NCBI RefSeq assembly: GCF_900636325.1
Contig: NZ_LR134263.1
Coordinates: 1,488,001-1,552,000, forward strand
Direction of reading: 5' to 3'
Length of the DNA: 64,000 nt
Source of the DNA: Staphylococcus delphini
GTDB lineage: Bacteria > Bacillota > Bacilli > Staphylococcales > Staphylococcaceae
Part shown: piece by piece, positions 1 to 10,446 of the stretch
Position numbering within the stretch: position 1 is the stretch's first letter
Layout of the letters: each line of letters starts with the position of its first letter
Translations under genes and position numbers: made by a program
The notes under the pieces: generated by a model
The model's input: the letters and a program-made list of their open reading frames with translations, nothing else
Told to the model about the DNA's origin: nothing
Database searches by the model: none

Positions 1-420
1 AATTCTAACCTCACTGAAATCAGTATTGAAGATAAAGGTACGACAATCAACTTAAAAAAAGAAAAAGAAATTGTGACACAACAAATTTCAGCACCACAGC
101 AAATGGTTGCACCAAGTGTAGCAGCTGAACCTGTCCAAGCAAGCGCGGCATCAGTAGACGCACCAGCAACAGAGGCTGATGCATCACTCAAAACGATTAC
201 AGCGCCTATGGTCGGTACATTCTATAAATCACCGTCTCCTGAAGAGAGTGCTTATGTTCAAGTCGGAGATCAAGTGACACCTGATACAACAGTTTGTATT
301 TTAGAAGCTATGAAGTTATTTAATGAAATTCAAGCTGAAGTGGCTGGTGAAATCGTTGAAATTTTAGTTGAAGATGGACAAATGGTTGAGTATGGCCAAG
401 CTTTATTCAAGGTGAAATAA
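1..420 (+). CDS. accB: Acetyl-CoA carboxylase biotin carboxyl carrier protein, 5' end missing
   Basis: BCCP carries the biotin that AccC carboxylates and that AccDA uses to make malonyl-CoA for fatty acid synthesis. The reading frame is open from base 1, so the N-terminus lies outside the window. The visible 139 codons hold the acidic N-terminal tail, an Ala/Pro/Gln-rich linker (roughly bases 73-190) and the biotinyl domain with the EAMK motif; the biotinylated Lys codon is at 313-315. A GTG at 73 could look like a start, but the upstream frame codes a typical BCCP N-terminal segment, so I reject it. The stop is one base from accC, indicating one operon. Confidence 0.95.
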   Translation, partial: NSNLTEISIEDKGTTINLKKEKEIVTQQISAPQQMVAPSVAAEPVQASAASVDAPATEADASLKTITAPMVGTFYKSPSPEESAYVQVGDQVTPDTTVCILEAMKLFNEIQAEVAGEIVEILVEDGQMVEYGQALFKVK

Positions 421-421
421 T

Positions 422-1777
422 ATGAAAAAAATATTAATTGCAAACCGTGGCGAGATTGCAGTGCGTATTATTCGCGCATGTCACGAATTGGGCATCCAAA
501 CTGTAGCGATTTATTCTGAAGGCGACAAAGATGCTTTACATACTCAATTAGCCGACGAAGCCTACTGTGTGGGACCCAAGCAATCAAAAGATTCGTACTT
601 GAACATACCGAATATTTTATCTATCGCCACTTCTACAGGATGTGACGGTATTCACCCTGGCTATGGCTTCTTAGCTGAAAATGGTGATTTTGCGGAATTG
701 TGTGAAGCTGTCCAATTGAAATTTATTGGGCCGAGCTATGAATCGATTCAGAAGATGGGTATTAAAGATATTGCAAAAGAAGAAATGAAACGTGCAAATG
801 TCCCTGTTGTTCCTGGTAGCGAAGGACTTGTGAACACGATTGAAGATGCCATCCAAACTGCAAACTCAATTGGTTACCCTGTTATTATAAAAGCAACTGC
901 TGGTGGTGGCGGTAAAGGGATTCGTATCGCACGTAATGAAGAAGAATTAATCAATGGTTATAAAATGACGCAACAAGAAGCAGAAACAGCTTTCGGTAAC
1001 GGCGGCTTATATTTAGAGAAATTTATTGAAAACTTCCGTCATATCGAAATTCAAATTCTTGGTGATGAGCATGGAAACGTGATTCATCTTGGCGAACGTG
1101 ATTGTACGATTCAACGACGCATGCAAAAGCTTGTTGAAGAATCGCCATCTCCAATACTTACTGAAGAGAAAAGAAAAGAGATGGGCGATGCAGCCGTGAG
1201 AGCAGCTAAAGCGGTCAATTATTTTAACGCAGGAACCATTGAATTTATATATGATTTAGATGAAGATCTATTTTACTTCATGGAGATGAATACGCGAATT
1301 CAAGTTGAGCATCCAGTAACTGAAATGGTGACAGGTGTTGACCTCGTAAAACAACAAATCAAAGTGGCTATGGGCGAAAAGTTACCTTATACACAAGATG
1401 ATATTCAAATTCAAGGTCATGCGATTGAATTTCGTATCAACGCTGAAAATCCTTATAAAAACTTTATGCCGTCACCTGGTAAAATTGAACAGTATTTAAC
1501 ACCAGGCGGCTTTGGTGTACGGATTGATTCAGCTTGTTACACGAACTATGTCATTCCACCTTACTATGATTCAATGGTGGCGAAATTGATTGTGCATCAA
1601 CCGACGAGGGAAGAAGCCATTATGTCTGGTTTACGTGCGCTCAGTGAATTTGTTGTACTCGGCATCGATACAACCATTCCTTTCCATATTCGTTTACTAA
1701 ATCATCCAGTCTTCAATAAAGGTTTCTTTAGCACCAAATTTTTAGAGATTTACGATATTATGAATGAAGATCATTAA
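422..1777 (+). CDS. accC: Acetyl-CoA carboxylase biotin carboxylase subunit
   Basis: ATP-dependent carboxylation of biotin on BCCP, the first half-reaction of acetyl-CoA carboxylase. The 451-residue length fits the family. Visible features are the N-terminal Rossmann-like domain ([12 protein letters not shown], residues 4-15), [10 protein letters not shown] (78-87), the glycine-rich ATP-grasp loop [10 protein letters not shown] (157-166), QRRMQKL (231-237) and the carboxylase signature [11 protein letters not shown] (288-298) with the catalytic Arg. It follows accB by one base and is translationally linked to it. Nothing unusual is seen. Confidence 0.97.
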   Translation: MKKILIANRGEIAVRIIRACHELGIQTVAIYSEGDKDALHTQLADEAYCVGPKQSKDSYLNIPNILSIATSTGCDGIHPGYGFLAENGDFAELCEAVQLKFIGPSYESIQKMGIKDIAKEEMKRANVPVVPGSEGLVNTIEDAIQTANSIGYPVIIKATAGGGGKGIRIARNEEELINGYKMTQQEAETAFGNGGLYLEKFIENFRHIEIQILGDEHGNVIHLGERDCTIQRRMQKLVEESPSPILTEEKRKEMGDAAVRAAKAVNYFNAGTIEFIYDLDEDLFYFMEMNTRIQVEHPVTEMVTGVDLVKQQIKVAMGEKLPYTQDDIQIQGHAIEFRINAENPYKNFMPSPGKIEQYLTPGGFGVRIDSACYTNYVIPPYYDSMVAKLIVHQPTREEAIMSGLRALSEFVVLGIDTTIPFHIRLLNHPVFNKGFFSTKFLEIYDIMNEDH

Positions 1778-1797
1778 ATTGAATGGGGGCAACTTAT

Positions 1798-2172
1798 ATG
1801 GCAAAGCCAATTGAACATTTCAACCCTAATCTTGGAACTGTTGAAATCGAACCCGAAGTCATTTCTGTGATTGCAAGTATCGCAGTATCAGAAGTGAAAG
1901 GTGTTGAAGGGGCATTTCCAGATTTAAAAAATTCAACTTTGGAACGCTTTGGTCGCAAAAACTTAAGTAAAGGCGTTAAAATCACAACGAAAGAGAATGA
2001 AATCACTATAGATGTCTATTGTTCTTTAAGCTATGGCGTTAAAGTTTCCGAAACAGCGTTAAAAGTTCAAGAATCCATTCATAGTGCATTGCGTACGATG
2101 ACTGCACTCACACCTCAGCAAATCAATGTGCACATTACACATATAGAAATGGCAAAAAATAATCGTGATTAA
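1798..2172 (+). CDS. Asp23/Gls24 family protein (YqhY-like)
   Basis: Small cytosolic protein (124 residues) of the Asp23/Gls24 family, exact biochemical role unknown. I chose ATG 1798 because GGGGGCAA lies just upstream; an in-frame start at 1783 would place the start before that site. The position between accC and nusB is the same as for Bacillus subtilis yqhY, whose loss is reported to disturb acetyl-CoA carboxylase activity, so a link to fatty acid synthesis is plausible by context. The family pattern is seen in the V-x-x-V-K-G-V-E-G segment near the N-terminus and the repeated beta-alpha arrangement. It is probably co-transcribed with accBC. Confidence 0.85.
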   Translation: MAKPIEHFNPNLGTVEIEPEVISVIASIAVSEVKGVEGAFPDLKNSTLERFGRKNLSKGVKITTKENEITIDVYCSLSYGVKVSETALKVQESIHSALRTMTALTPQQINVHITHIEMAKNNRD

Positions 2173-2192
2173 CTGATGAACGGAGAATTAAA

Positions 2193-2585
2193 ATGAGTAG
2201 AAAACAAGCAAGAAGTCAAGCCTTTCAAACATTATTCCAACTAGAGATGAAAAATACGGAGTTGACGATTGACGAAGCGATTAGTTTTATAAAAGAAGAC
2301 TATCCAGATTTGGATTTCGACTTCATTAAATGGCTTGTTTCTGGTGTGAAAGATCATCAACATGTATTAGACGAAACAATTAGTCCGCATTTGAACGGAT
2401 GGACGATTGCGCGTTTGTTGAAAACTGATCGTATCATTTTACGTATGGCGACATTTGAAATGAACCACAGTGATACACCAGAAAAAGTGATTATTAATGA
2501 AGCAGTAGAACTGGCAAAACAATTTAGCGATGATGATCATTATAAATTTATCAACGGTGTATTAAGTCACATTAAAAGAAATTGA
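2193..2585 (+). CDS. nusB: Transcription antitermination factor NusB
   Basis: RNA-binding protein that with NusE (S10) and NusA holds the antitermination complex on rRNA operon transcripts. The 130-residue all-helical protein begins [16 protein letters not shown] and ends with the conserved segment around [17 protein letters not shown] and FINGVLS, which are NusB hallmarks. A GGAGAA site precedes ATG 2193. The stop codon overlaps the proposed TTG start of xseA (TTGA at 2582-2585), so the two are likely translationally coupled. Confidence 0.95.
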   Translation: MSRKQARSQAFQTLFQLEMKNTELTIDEAISFIKEDYPDLDFDFIKWLVSGVKDHQHVLDETISPHLNGWTIARLLKTDRIILRMATFEMNHSDTPEKVIINEAVELAKQFSDDDHYKFINGVLSHIKRN

Positions 2586-3940
2586 GTGATGGCATGGAAA
2601 AGTATTTAACAATCTCTGCATTAACTAAATATATTAAGTATAAATTTGATCAAGATCCACATCTTCAAAGCGTCTATATCAAGGGCGAATTATCGAATTT
2701 TAAACGTCATAGCAGTGGGCATTTATATTTTGCCGTTAAAGATGAAAACAGTGTTATCGCTGCAATGATGTTTAAAACACAGGCAAACCAACTTGACTTC
2801 GACCCAAAAGAAGGCGATCAAGTTCTCATAGAAGCACGTGTATCCGTTTATGAACGTCGTGGCAATTATCAAATTTACGTAAATCATATGCAATTGGATG
2901 GTGTAGGGAATCTTTACCAAAAATTTGAGCAATTAAAAAATAAGCTTATGAAAGAAGGCTATTTTGATGCAGTTCATAAAAAACCTATCCCTAAGTATCC
3001 TCAAAAAATTGCGATACTCACAGCCAGTACCGGCGCTGCTATTCGAGATATTCAAAACACTTTGAACAGTCGTTATCCACTAGCTGAACAAATCAAAATC
3101 AGTACACTTGTTCAAGGCGCACAGGCAAAAGCGGACATCATCGAAAAATTACAATCTGCGGATCAACTCGGTGCAGATGTCATTATACTAGGACGGGGCG
3201 GCGGTTCTATTGAAGATTTGTGGAACTTCAATGAGGAAGATGTTGTTAAAGCTATTTTTTCATGTCAAACACCTGTTATATCTGCTGTTGGGCATGAAAC
3301 GGATACAACACTTAGTGACTTTGTTGCTGATTTACGTGCCGCAACACCGACGCAAGCTGCGATGTTAGCGACACCGGACAAACAAGAACTCAAACAAGTA
3401 TTGTCTCAAACACGTGCTTATTTGAACCGCTATATGAAGCAACATTTAAAACATACAGCACAACAACTACAGCAGTTGCAATCGTATTACAAATTTAAGC
3501 AACCCGGTTTGTTATATGAACAGCAAACACAAAAACGTGACGAACTCGATCGTGCCCTTCATCAATCGATGCAATTTCGACTACAACACGAACAACAACG
3601 GTTAGCCATGTTGCAACAACGCATTCGCATTAAATATTTTTATGATAACGTACAACGCCAAAAACAAACATCTATGGATTTATCATCTCAGTTGCACAAA
3701 CAAATTCAGCGTATTTTAACTTCTAAAAAGCAAATCTTTCAACATCAACTGTTATCGCTTGATAATTTGAGCCCTACAAAGACGATGTTACGAGGTTACT
3801 CTATAGTTAAAAAAGGTGATGAAGTCATTACGAGTAGTCATGACGTACATGAAGGTGAACGCATTGAAGTCACTATGAAAGATGGCGCTTTAGATGCAAG
3901 AATTGAAAAGGTGAGGTGGCAAAATGACGACCGAAAATAA
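2582..3940 (+). CDS. xseA: Exodeoxyribonuclease VII large subunit
   Basis: Catalytic subunit of exonuclease VII, which degrades single-stranded DNA from both ends. N-terminal OB-fold (about residues 7-105), catalytic domain with [16 protein letters not shown] (204-219) and GHETDTT (237-243), and a long Gln-rich coiled-coil region (about 270-400) for XseB binding. The start is uncertain: TTG 2582 overlaps the nusB stop; ATG 2594 gives MEKYLT and a 448-residue protein. Neither has a strong Shine-Dalgarno site, and coupling to nusB translation may serve instead. It overlaps xseB by 17 bases. Confidence 0.95.
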   Translation: MSDGMEKYLTISALTKYIKYKFDQDPHLQSVYIKGELSNFKRHSSGHLYFAVKDENSVIAAMMFKTQANQLDFDPKEGDQVLIEARVSVYERRGNYQIYVNHMQLDGVGNLYQKFEQLKNKLMKEGYFDAVHKKPIPKYPQKIAILTASTGAAIRDIQNTLNSRYPLAEQIKISTLVQGAQAKADIIEKLQSADQLGADVIILGRGGGSIEDLWNFNEEDVVKAIFSCQTPVISAVGHETDTTLSDFVADLRAATPTQAAMLATPDKQELKQVLSQTRAYLNRYMKQHLKHTAQQLQQLQSYYKFKQPGLLYEQQTQKRDELDRALHQSMQFRLQHEQQRLAMLQQRIRIKYFYDNVQRQKQTSMDLSSQLHKQIQRILTSKKQIFQHQLLSLDNLSPTKTMLRGYSIVKKGDEVITSSHDVHEGERIEVTMKDGALDARIEKVRWQNDDRK

Positions 3941-4148
3941 ATCTTTTGAAGAAATGATGAAAGAATTAGAAAGTATTGTAAATCAGCTAGATAATGATAC
4001 GATATCGCTAGAAAAATCTTTAGAATTGTATCAACAAGGCATAGCGCTTTCTAAATCATGTGAAAAAACATTGAGTGATGCTGAGAAAAAAGTAGCAGAA
4101 TTAATGGATAAAGAGGCAGATGAAAGTGATGAATCAAAGTCTGAATGA
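3924..4148 (+). CDS. xseB: Exodeoxyribonuclease VII small subunit
   Basis: Small helical partner of XseA; several copies coat the coiled-coil arms of the large subunit. The 74-residue protein has the family pattern of two helices ([16 protein letters not shown] and [14 protein letters not shown]). The GAGGTGG sequence at the end of xseA supplies its ribosome binding site. It overlaps xseA at its start and ispA at its end, a tight operon arrangement shared with other Bacillales. Confidence 0.95.
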   Translation: MTTENKSFEEMMKELESIVNQLDNDTISLEKSLELYQQGIALSKSCEKTLSDAEKKVAELMDKEADESDESKSE

Positions 4149-5010
4149 GTTATTAGAACAATTTAATGGCCACTTAAATCATGCGATAGAAGATTCGCAA
4201 CTTGGTACTTCACTTGAACAGAGTATGCGTTATTCTCTAGAAGCTGGTGGAAAAAGAATACGCCCCTTACTCATGTTAGCTACAATTAAAATGTTGGATC
4301 ATCAAAAGCTTGCGAGTGGTATGCATGTTGCTTTAGCGCTCGAAATGATTCATACATATTCATTGATTCATGACGATTTACCCGCAATGGATGACGATGA
4401 TTTAAGACGTGGTAAACCGACGAATCATACAGTCTATGGTGAGTGGCTGGCGATATTGGCTGGAGACGCCTTATTGACGAAAGCGTTTGAAAAGATTGCG
4501 TTGACACCTCATATTGACGCTCAAATCAAAGTTGCACTCATTGAAAAATTAAGTCAAGCGAGTGGGCATCAAGGTATGGTAGGCGGTCAAACGTTAGACA
4601 TGCAAAGTGAAAATCAACAAATTCCACTCGAAACACTTGAAAATATTCACATTCATAAAACGGGTGCGCTGATCCAATTTGCGATTGAAGCTGCAACAAT
4701 CATTACTTCAATTCGTCATACAACTGCACAACAATTGATTCAGTTTTCTCAACATTTAGGTGTCATTTTCCAAATTAAAGATGACCTCTTAGATGTGTAC
4801 GGTGATGAAGCGAAACTAGGCAAACCTGTAGGCAGCGATGTCTCTAATCATAAAAGTACATATGTCACACTTTTAGGTGAAGAGGGCGCTGAACAAGAAC
4901 TTCAAGCACATATTCAAAAAGCAGAAGCCATTTTAACAACTTTATCAACGGAATTTGATACAACGGATTTAAACTATTTGTTAACACTTTTTTATCAACG
5001 TCAAAATTAG
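4120..5010 (+). CDS. ispA: Polyprenyl synthetase, (2E,6E)-farnesyl diphosphate synthase
   Basis: Condenses IPP with DMAPP and GPP to give farnesyl diphosphate, the precursor for undecaprenyl and heptaprenyl chains. First Asp-rich motif is [14 protein letters not shown] (85-98), with the insertion typical of bacterial FPP synthases, and the second is [10 protein letters not shown] near residue 225; EAGGKRIRP (41-49) binds IPP. ATG 4120 follows AAAGAGGCAG and overlaps xseB by 29 bases; ATG 4129 is an alternative. It precedes dxs, as in Bacillus, so early and middle isoprenoid steps are neighbours. Confidence 0.95.
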   Translation: MKVMNQSLNELLEQFNGHLNHAIEDSQLGTSLEQSMRYSLEAGGKRIRPLLMLATIKMLDHQKLASGMHVALALEMIHTYSLIHDDLPAMDDDDLRRGKPTNHTVYGEWLAILAGDALLTKAFEKIALTPHIDAQIKVALIEKLSQASGHQGMVGGQTLDMQSENQQIPLETLENIHIHKTGALIQFAIEAATIITSIRHTTAQQLIQFSQHLGVIFQIKDDLLDVYGDEAKLGKPVGSDVSNHKSTYVTLLGEEGAEQELQAHIQKAEAILTTLSTEFDTTDLNYLLTLFYQRQN

Positions 5011-5079
5011 GTTCTGTCTATCTATGATGTGATTGAAGTGTTATAATCAGTACGATAGAAAAAATTAAGGGTGATTTCA

Positions 5080-6948
5080 ATGGACGTAAGAAATATACAG
5101 AATCCTTCATTCTTAAAAAGTCTTTCTGTTAAAGAGCTTGAAGCATTGAGTCACGATGTGAGACAGTTCTTAATTCAAACGTGTGCTGTGACGGGGGGGC
5201 ATATTGGTGCTAATTTAGGTGTTGTTGAACTTACAATCGCACTGCATAAGCATTTTAATAGTCCAGAAGATAAAATTATCTGGGATGTCGGTCATCAAAG
5301 TTACATTCATAAAATTTTGACAGGCCGCGGTCATCAGTTTGAAACATTAAGACAATATAGAGGATTATGTGGATTTCCAAAATTAAAAGAGTCTGATCAT
5401 GATGTGTGGGAAGCTGGGCATAGTTCTACCTCATTATCAGCTGCGATGGGCATGGCAAAAGCGAGAGATATTTTAGGCAAAAAGAATCATATCGTTCCAG
5501 TTATTGGAGATGGTGCGCTGACTGGCGGTATGGCACTTGAAGCTTTAAACAACATCGGCCATGATCGAACAAATATGACAATTATTTTAAACGATAACGA
5601 AATGAGTATCGCACCTAATGTTGGCGCAATGCATAACATGCTCGGTCGTATTCGAATGAACCAAGGCTATAATCGACTCAAGTTTGATGCTGAATCGATT
5701 TTAAGTCGTTTACCTGGGGGCAGTCGATTACGTGAATCTGCTGATCGCATTAAAGACAGCTTAAAATATTTAGTTGTAGATGGCGCCTTTTTCGAAGAGC
5801 TCGGTATTCGCTACATTGGTCCAGTTGATGGCCATAACTTTGAAGAACTGGAAAACGCCTTAACTGCAGCAGATTCTATTAACAAACCGGTGTTGATCCA
5901 TGTTGTCACGAACAAAGGGAAAGGTTACCATCCCGCTGAAAATGATAAAATCGGCACTTGGCACGGCTTAGGACCATACAAATTAGAAACTGGCGAACAA
6001 ATTAAAGGTCAAACACAAGGACCTTCATGGAGTCAGTTAATGAGTGACGAAATTCTGTCATATGCGAAAAAGGATCGCCGTGTTGTTGCTATTACACCTG
6101 CAATGCCTGTAGGGTCTAAACTTACAAAATTCCAGTCAGAGTTGCCTGAACAATTTTTTGACGTCGGTATTGCTGAACAACATGCTGTCACGATGGCGGC
6201 TGGTCTAGCGATTGAAGGTATGAAACCGTATGTTGCGATCTATTCGACGTTTTTACAGCGCGCGTATGACCAAGTGTTACATGATGTCGATCGTCAAAAC
6301 TTAAACGTCATTTTTGGTGTGGACCGCTCCGGCCTTGTCGGTGCAGACGGCGAAACGCATCAAGGTGTGTTTGATGTCGGCTTCTTGACACAATTTCCAA
6401 ATATGATTGTAATGATGCCTAAAGATGAAAATGAAGCGAAAGATCTCGTTTATACAGCGATGCACCATGAACAAGGACCAATTGCGATCCGTTATCCACG
6501 TGGCAATGGTTTAGGTGTTGAAATCACTGATAAACGTGAGCACTTGCCTATTGGAACGTGGGAAGATTTAACTGAAGGTCAAGACGTGGCACTGATTAGC
6601 TATGGACCGACACTCGCGACTTTAGTTAAAGTGGCTAAAACATTAGCAGAGCAAGGTATTCAAGCACGTGTCATTAATGCACGTTATATCAAACCGATGG
6701 ACACAACTGTCTTAGATGACTTAGGTGCCAAAAACATGCCTGTGGTTACAGTCGAAGAAGCGATGTTAAATGGTGGTTTAGGTAGTCAAATCGCAAATTA
6801 CTTCACCGATCATGGATATACCAATCGCATCAAAAGACTCGGTATCGATGATGAGTACATTGAGCACGGAGATGTGGACCAAATTTTAGAAGATTTAGGG
6901 TTAACCCATGACCCGCTCGTTCATACAATTCAACAATTTTTAGACTAA
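5080..6948 (+). CDS. dxs: 1-deoxy-D-xylulose-5-phosphate synthase
   Basis: TPP-dependent condensation of pyruvate and glyceraldehyde 3-phosphate to DXP, the first step of the MEP isoprenoid pathway. [10 protein letters not shown] (38-47) holds the TPP-contacting His; GDGALTGG (143-150) and NDNEMS (171-176) form the GDG...N TPP/Mg site; the transketolase central domain has [15 protein letters not shown] with the catalytic Glu. Length 622 is full size. ATG 5080 is preferred over GTG 5071 because AAGGGTGA sits about seven bases before it. A TATAAT-like hexamer lies at 5042-5047, but no good -35 partner is visible. S. aureus lacks this gene. Confidence 0.96.
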   Translation: MDVRNIQNPSFLKSLSVKELEALSHDVRQFLIQTCAVTGGHIGANLGVVELTIALHKHFNSPEDKIIWDVGHQSYIHKILTGRGHQFETLRQYRGLCGFPKLKESDHDVWEAGHSSTSLSAAMGMAKARDILGKKNHIVPVIGDGALTGGMALEALNNIGHDRTNMTIILNDNEMSIAPNVGAMHNMLGRIRMNQGYNRLKFDAESILSRLPGGSRLRESADRIKDSLKYLVVDGAFFEELGIRYIGPVDGHNFEELENALTAADSINKPVLIHVVTNKGKGYHPAENDKIGTWHGLGPYKLETGEQIKGQTQGPSWSQLMSDEILSYAKKDRRVVAITPAMPVGSKLTKFQSELPEQFFDVGIAEQHAVTMAAGLAIEGMKPYVAIYSTFLQRAYDQVLHDVDRQNLNVIFGVDRSGLVGADGETHQGVFDVGFLTQFPNMIVMMPKDENEAKDLVYTAMHHEQGPIAIRYPRGNGLGVEITDKREHLPIGTWEDLTEGQDVALISYGPTLATLVKVAKTLAEQGIQARVINARYIKPMDTTVLDDLGAKNMPVVTVEEAMLNGGLGSQIANYFTDHGYTNRIKRLGIDDEYIEHGDVDQILEDLGLTHDPLVHTIQQFLD

Positions 6949-6953
6949 CATCC

Positions 6954-6991
6954 AAACACGAGTAATGTATTACAGTTGCTCGTGTTTTTTT
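6954..6991 (+). terminator. Rho-independent terminator after dxs
   Basis: The arms AAACACGAG (6954-6962) and CTCGTGTTT (6979-6987) pair, an inner GTAAT/ATTAC stem can stack inside them, and a T-run ends at 6991. It closes the accB-dxs gene group. Confidence 0.85.
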
Positions 6992-7228
6992 ATGACGGAA
7001 AAGACCCCATATGTTTTATTTCGAGTCTATCTTTATTCAATTTTCATAGTTAAAAAAGGGGCATATACATTTTTCGTATATATTGAATCGTTGCGCGCAC
7101 TGTTTTTGAAATTAAAAGTCAATCGTCATATCAATTGTTTCTTATGGTGACGTACATCGCTTAAGTAGGTAAATCATAACCGAGTGTGGTAAAATCATTG
7201 TATAAATATTCGTTACGAGGTGTCTGTT

Positions 7229-7681
7229 ATGCCTAAAAAATCTGTAAGACATATAAAAATTAGAGAAATTATTTCAAACGAACAAATCGAAACACAAGAC
7301 GAGTTAGTGAAACGTTTAAATGATTATGATATGAACGTTACGCAAGCTACAGTGTCTCGTGATATTAAAGAGCTTCAATTGATTAAAGTCCCTGCACCAA
7401 GCGGACAATATATTTATAGTTTGCCTAATGATCGCCGTTATCATCCACTAGAAAAACTAGGGCGCTATTTGATGGATTCATTTGTAAAAATCGATAGCGC
7501 TAACAATTTACTTGTGCTGAAAACGTTGCCTGGTAATGCCCAATCAATCGGTGCGATACTGGATCAAATTGATTGGGAAGAAGTGCTAGGTACCATTTGT
7601 GGTGATGATACGTGCTTAATTATTTGTCGCGACAACCCTTCAGCTGATGAAATCAAGGAAAGAATTTTCAATATGTTATAA
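7229..7681 (+). CDS. argR: Arginine repressor ArgR/AhrC
   Basis: Arginine-responsive hexameric DNA-binding regulator of arginine synthesis and catabolism. The N-terminal winged helix includes the recognition segment [12 protein letters not shown] (38-49) and the C-terminal oligomerisation and arginine-binding domain has the GDDT motif (125-128). The 150-residue length is standard. ATG 7229 is preferred to the GTG at 7220, because that GTG is part of the GAGGTG ribosome binding site. It lies upstream of recN, the order seen in most Bacillales (ahrC-recN). Confidence 0.95.
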   Translation: MPKKSVRHIKIREIISNEQIETQDELVKRLNDYDMNVTQATVSRDIKELQLIKVPAPSGQYIYSLPNDRRYHPLEKLGRYLMDSFVKIDSANNLLVLKTLPGNAQSIGAILDQIDWEEVLGTICGDDTCLIICRDNPSADEIKERIFNML

Positions 7682-7694
7682 GGATGGATGTTAG

Positions 7695-9377
7695 ATGTTA
7701 CAAAGCCTCTCCATTAAACAATTTGCGATTATCGATACATTAGATGTTCAGTTTTCTGATGGCCTCACTGTACTTAGTGGTGAAACAGGTGCGGGTAAAT
7801 CGATTATTATTGATGCCATTGGACAACTGATTGGCATGCGTGCTTCTTCTGAATTTGTACGTCACGGTGAAAAGAAAGCAATTATTGAAGGTATTTTTGA
7901 TATTGATGATGCAAAAGATGCCATACGTCAACTTGAAACGTTAGGTATTGATATCAATGAAGACTTCTTAATTGTCAAACGCGAAATTTTTAGTTCTGGT
8001 AAAAGCATTTGTCGGATAAACAACCAAACTGTGACGTTACAAGATTTAAGACAAGTCATGCAAGCTTTACTCGACATCCATGGTCAACATGAAACACAAT
8101 CTTTATTAAAGCAAAAGTATCACGTTGAACTACTTGATCGTTATGCTGACGGTGAATATATTGAAGAACTTCAACATTATGCCCATTCATATGGACAACA
8201 TCAAGAAAAGATAAAAGAGCTTGAGGCACTGGAATCTGCAGACCAAGCTTTACTACAACGCTTAGATTTAATGAAGTTCCAATATGATGAATTAAAAGAA
8301 GCGCACTTAAAAGAAGGCGAAATCGAACAATTAGAAACCGATATCAAACGTATTCAGAACTCCGAAAATTTAAGTTTAGCATTGAACGCTGCATATGTGA
8401 CTTTAACGGATGAACATGCGATTACAGATCGTCTCTATACTCTAAGTACAGAGTTGCAAAATGTGAATCAAATTTTACCTGAAACGTTTGAAAAACTCAA
8501 AGAAGAAGTCGATCAATTTTATTACACGTTAGAGGACGCTAAACATCAAATTTATGAAGAAATCAACCAAACTGAATTTGATGAACAATATTTAAATGAA
8601 CTCGAATCACGTATGAACTTGTTGAACAATTTAAAACGTAAATATGGCAAAGATATTTCAGATTTGATGATTTATCAAGAAAAAATTGCTGATGAAATTA
8701 ATAAAATCGAAAATTATGAAGAAAGTACGTCAAAACTACGCGAAGAAATTCAACAATTATCGCAACAAGTTCAGGAAGACGGGCAAAAGTTATCAAAAGC
8801 GCGTAGAATAGTAGCAAGACAGTTGCGTGATCGTATTGTCAATGAAATCCAATACTTACAAATGAAGGATGCGAATTTAGAAATTTCGTTTAAACCTTAT
8901 GAATCGCCACAAAAAGATGGTTTAGAACGCATTGAATTTTTAATTAGTCCAAATAAAGGTGAGCCATTAAAAAGTTTAAACAAAATTGCTAGTGGCGGTG
9001 AACTGTCACGAATTATGCTCGCACTGAAAAGTATTTTTGTACGTGCACGAGGGCAAACTGCGATATTATTTGATGAAGTGGATTCCGGTGTGTCTGGACA
9101 AGCGGCGCAAAAAATGGCTGAAAAAATGAAAGACATTGCATCAGTTATTCAAGTGATCTGTATTTCTCATTTACCACAAGTTGCGTCAATGAGTGATCAC
9201 CATTTGTACATTTCAAAACATGAAAAAGATGACCGCACCACTACGACTGTACGCGAACTTACAGGCGATGCACGGATAGACGAAATTGCACGCATGATTT
9301 CTGGTGCAACTGTGACCGAATTGACAAGACAAAATGCGAAAGAAATGATTGAACAAAACCAAAAGCATAAAGGATGA
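7695..9377 (+). CDS. recN: DNA repair protein RecN
   Basis: SMC-like ATPase acting early at DNA double-strand breaks. Walker A GETGAGKS (29-36), a long central coiled coil (about 150-370) with a short hinge instead of a full SMC hinge, the ABC signature SGGELSR (about 433-439) and Walker B ILFDEVDSG (about 455-463). Length 560 is typical. It starts 13 bases after argR and is followed within six bases by ptb, so transcription from argR probably runs on into the branched-chain acid locus. Confidence 0.96.
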   Translation: MLQSLSIKQFAIIDTLDVQFSDGLTVLSGETGAGKSIIIDAIGQLIGMRASSEFVRHGEKKAIIEGIFDIDDAKDAIRQLETLGIDINEDFLIVKREIFSSGKSICRINNQTVTLQDLRQVMQALLDIHGQHETQSLLKQKYHVELLDRYADGEYIEELQHYAHSYGQHQEKIKELEALESADQALLQRLDLMKFQYDELKEAHLKEGEIEQLETDIKRIQNSENLSLALNAAYVTLTDEHAITDRLYTLSTELQNVNQILPETFEKLKEEVDQFYYTLEDAKHQIYEEINQTEFDEQYLNELESRMNLLNNLKRKYGKDISDLMIYQEKIADEINKIENYEESTSKLREEIQQLSQQVQEDGQKLSKARRIVARQLRDRIVNEIQYLQMKDANLEISFKPYESPQKDGLERIEFLISPNKGEPLKSLNKIASGGELSRIMLALKSIFVRARGQTAILFDEVDSGVSGQAAQKMAEKMKDIASVIQVICISHLPQVASMSDHHLYISKHEKDDRTTTTVRELTGDARIDEIARMISGATVTELTRQNAKEMIEQNQKHKG

Positions 9378-9383
9378 TGAAAG

Positions 9384-10277
9384 TTGAATTTTACAGACTT
9401 GCTTAAAGAACCTCAAGCTCTAACAGGGACAATTGCGATTGTTAATGCAATGGATGAACCGCTTATTAGAGTTATTATTGAAGTTTTAAAGCAAACCGAT
9501 GCTGACTTCAAACTTTATAATCACCAAGATGCAGCTGAAATCATTCGTTCATTTGATTTGTCGGCCGACTTTTTAAAGCGTATCCATATTCAAACGTTTG
9601 ATACAGAAGACGCTGCAATTGAAGGCTGTTTAAATGATTTGTATCATGGTAAGGCGCAAATTTTGATGAAAGGGCAAATTTCAACTGCTAAAATCTTATC
9701 TGCGGTATTAAAACGTAACGCACAAGGTGCAAAACCCTTTTTAAACCATGTGGCGTTATGTGAAATTCCCTCGTATCACAAACTGCTGATGATTTCAGAC
9801 GTTGCGCTCAATATTGCGCCAACAGAAGAAGAGATGAAAGCCATCATTCAAAATGTGGTTGATTTTTCAAAGAGGCTACAATATCAACAACTTCATATTG
9901 CATTATTGTCATCCGTTGAAAAGGTCAGCCCTAAAATACCATCGACCCTTCAAGCTGAGCGTTTAAGTCAATATTATCAATCACATCCTATCGAACCGCA
10001 TGTGCATGTTGAAGGTCCATTTGCGTTAGATAATGCGATTGATAAACGGAGTGCGATTCAAAAAGGCATCCATTCAAAAGTTGCAGGAGATGCAGATGTG
10101 CTTATTGTACCAGGATTAGATGCAGGCAACGTGCTATATAAATCACTCACCTATTTTGGTCGTGCAAAAGTTGCGAGTCTTATTCTCGGTGCGCATTTTC
10201 CAATCGTTCTTACATCAAGAGCGGACAGTATTGAAAATAAAATCAACTCTATTTTAGTCGCATTAAAAGTCGGTTAA
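9384..10277 (+). CDS. ptb: Phosphate butyryltransferase-like protein
   Basis: Predicted to exchange CoA on butyryl- or branched acyl-CoA for phosphate, giving the acyl-phosphate used by the kinase encoded next. The 297-residue protein fits the phosphate acetyl/butyryltransferase family (MKGQISTAKILSAVLK, VEGPFALDNAI and LIVPGLDAGNVLYK segments). No ATG in frame fits; TTG 9384 follows an AGGATGATG site and gives the usual length. Its place next to buk and the bkd genes suggests branched-chain acyl substrates; the sequence alone does not decide the chain. Confidence 0.85.
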   Translation: MNFTDLLKEPQALTGTIAIVNAMDEPLIRVIIEVLKQTDADFKLYNHQDAAEIIRSFDLSADFLKRIHIQTFDTEDAAIEGCLNDLYHGKAQILMKGQISTAKILSAVLKRNAQGAKPFLNHVALCEIPSYHKLLMISDVALNIAPTEEEMKAIIQNVVDFSKRLQYQQLHIALLSSVEKVSPKIPSTLQAERLSQYYQSHPIEPHVHVEGPFALDNAIDKRSAIQKGIHSKVAGDADVLIVPGLDAGNVLYKSLTYFGRAKVASLILGAHFPIVLTSRADSIENKINSILVALKVG

Positions 10278-10378
10278 CCGTGCAAACAAATATGGGTCTG
10301 GGACATAAAAAATTTTTGTTCACCCTAATTTTTCGATGGCTCAATCATCACTATTGGATATCAGTTCATAAATAGAAA

Positions 10379-10413
10379 CAGAGACTGGGAAAACATAATG
10401 TCCTAGTCCCATA
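10379..10413 (+). terminator. Hairpin between ptb and buk
   Basis: GACTGGGA (10383-10390) pairs with TCCTAGTC (10401-10408), with one G-T pair, followed by a short T-rich stretch. It belongs to the CTGGGAC-type hairpins found throughout the window. An unpaired half copy (GGTCTGGGACATAAAA) lies about 70 bases upstream. It may cause partial termination between ptb and buk. Confidence 0.45.
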
Positions 10414-10446
10414 CATTTTTGATTTGTTTTTGAAAGAAGGGATTGT

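Noticed and set aside
73..420. accB starting at GTG 73
   Set aside because: The frame is open to base 1 and codes the usual BCCP N-terminal segment, so the gene is cut by the window edge instead.
6965..7150. 61-codon open frame between dxs and argR
   Set aside because: It begins inside the dxs terminator, has no ribosome binding site and codes a Cys/Phe/Tyr-rich sequence with no family look.
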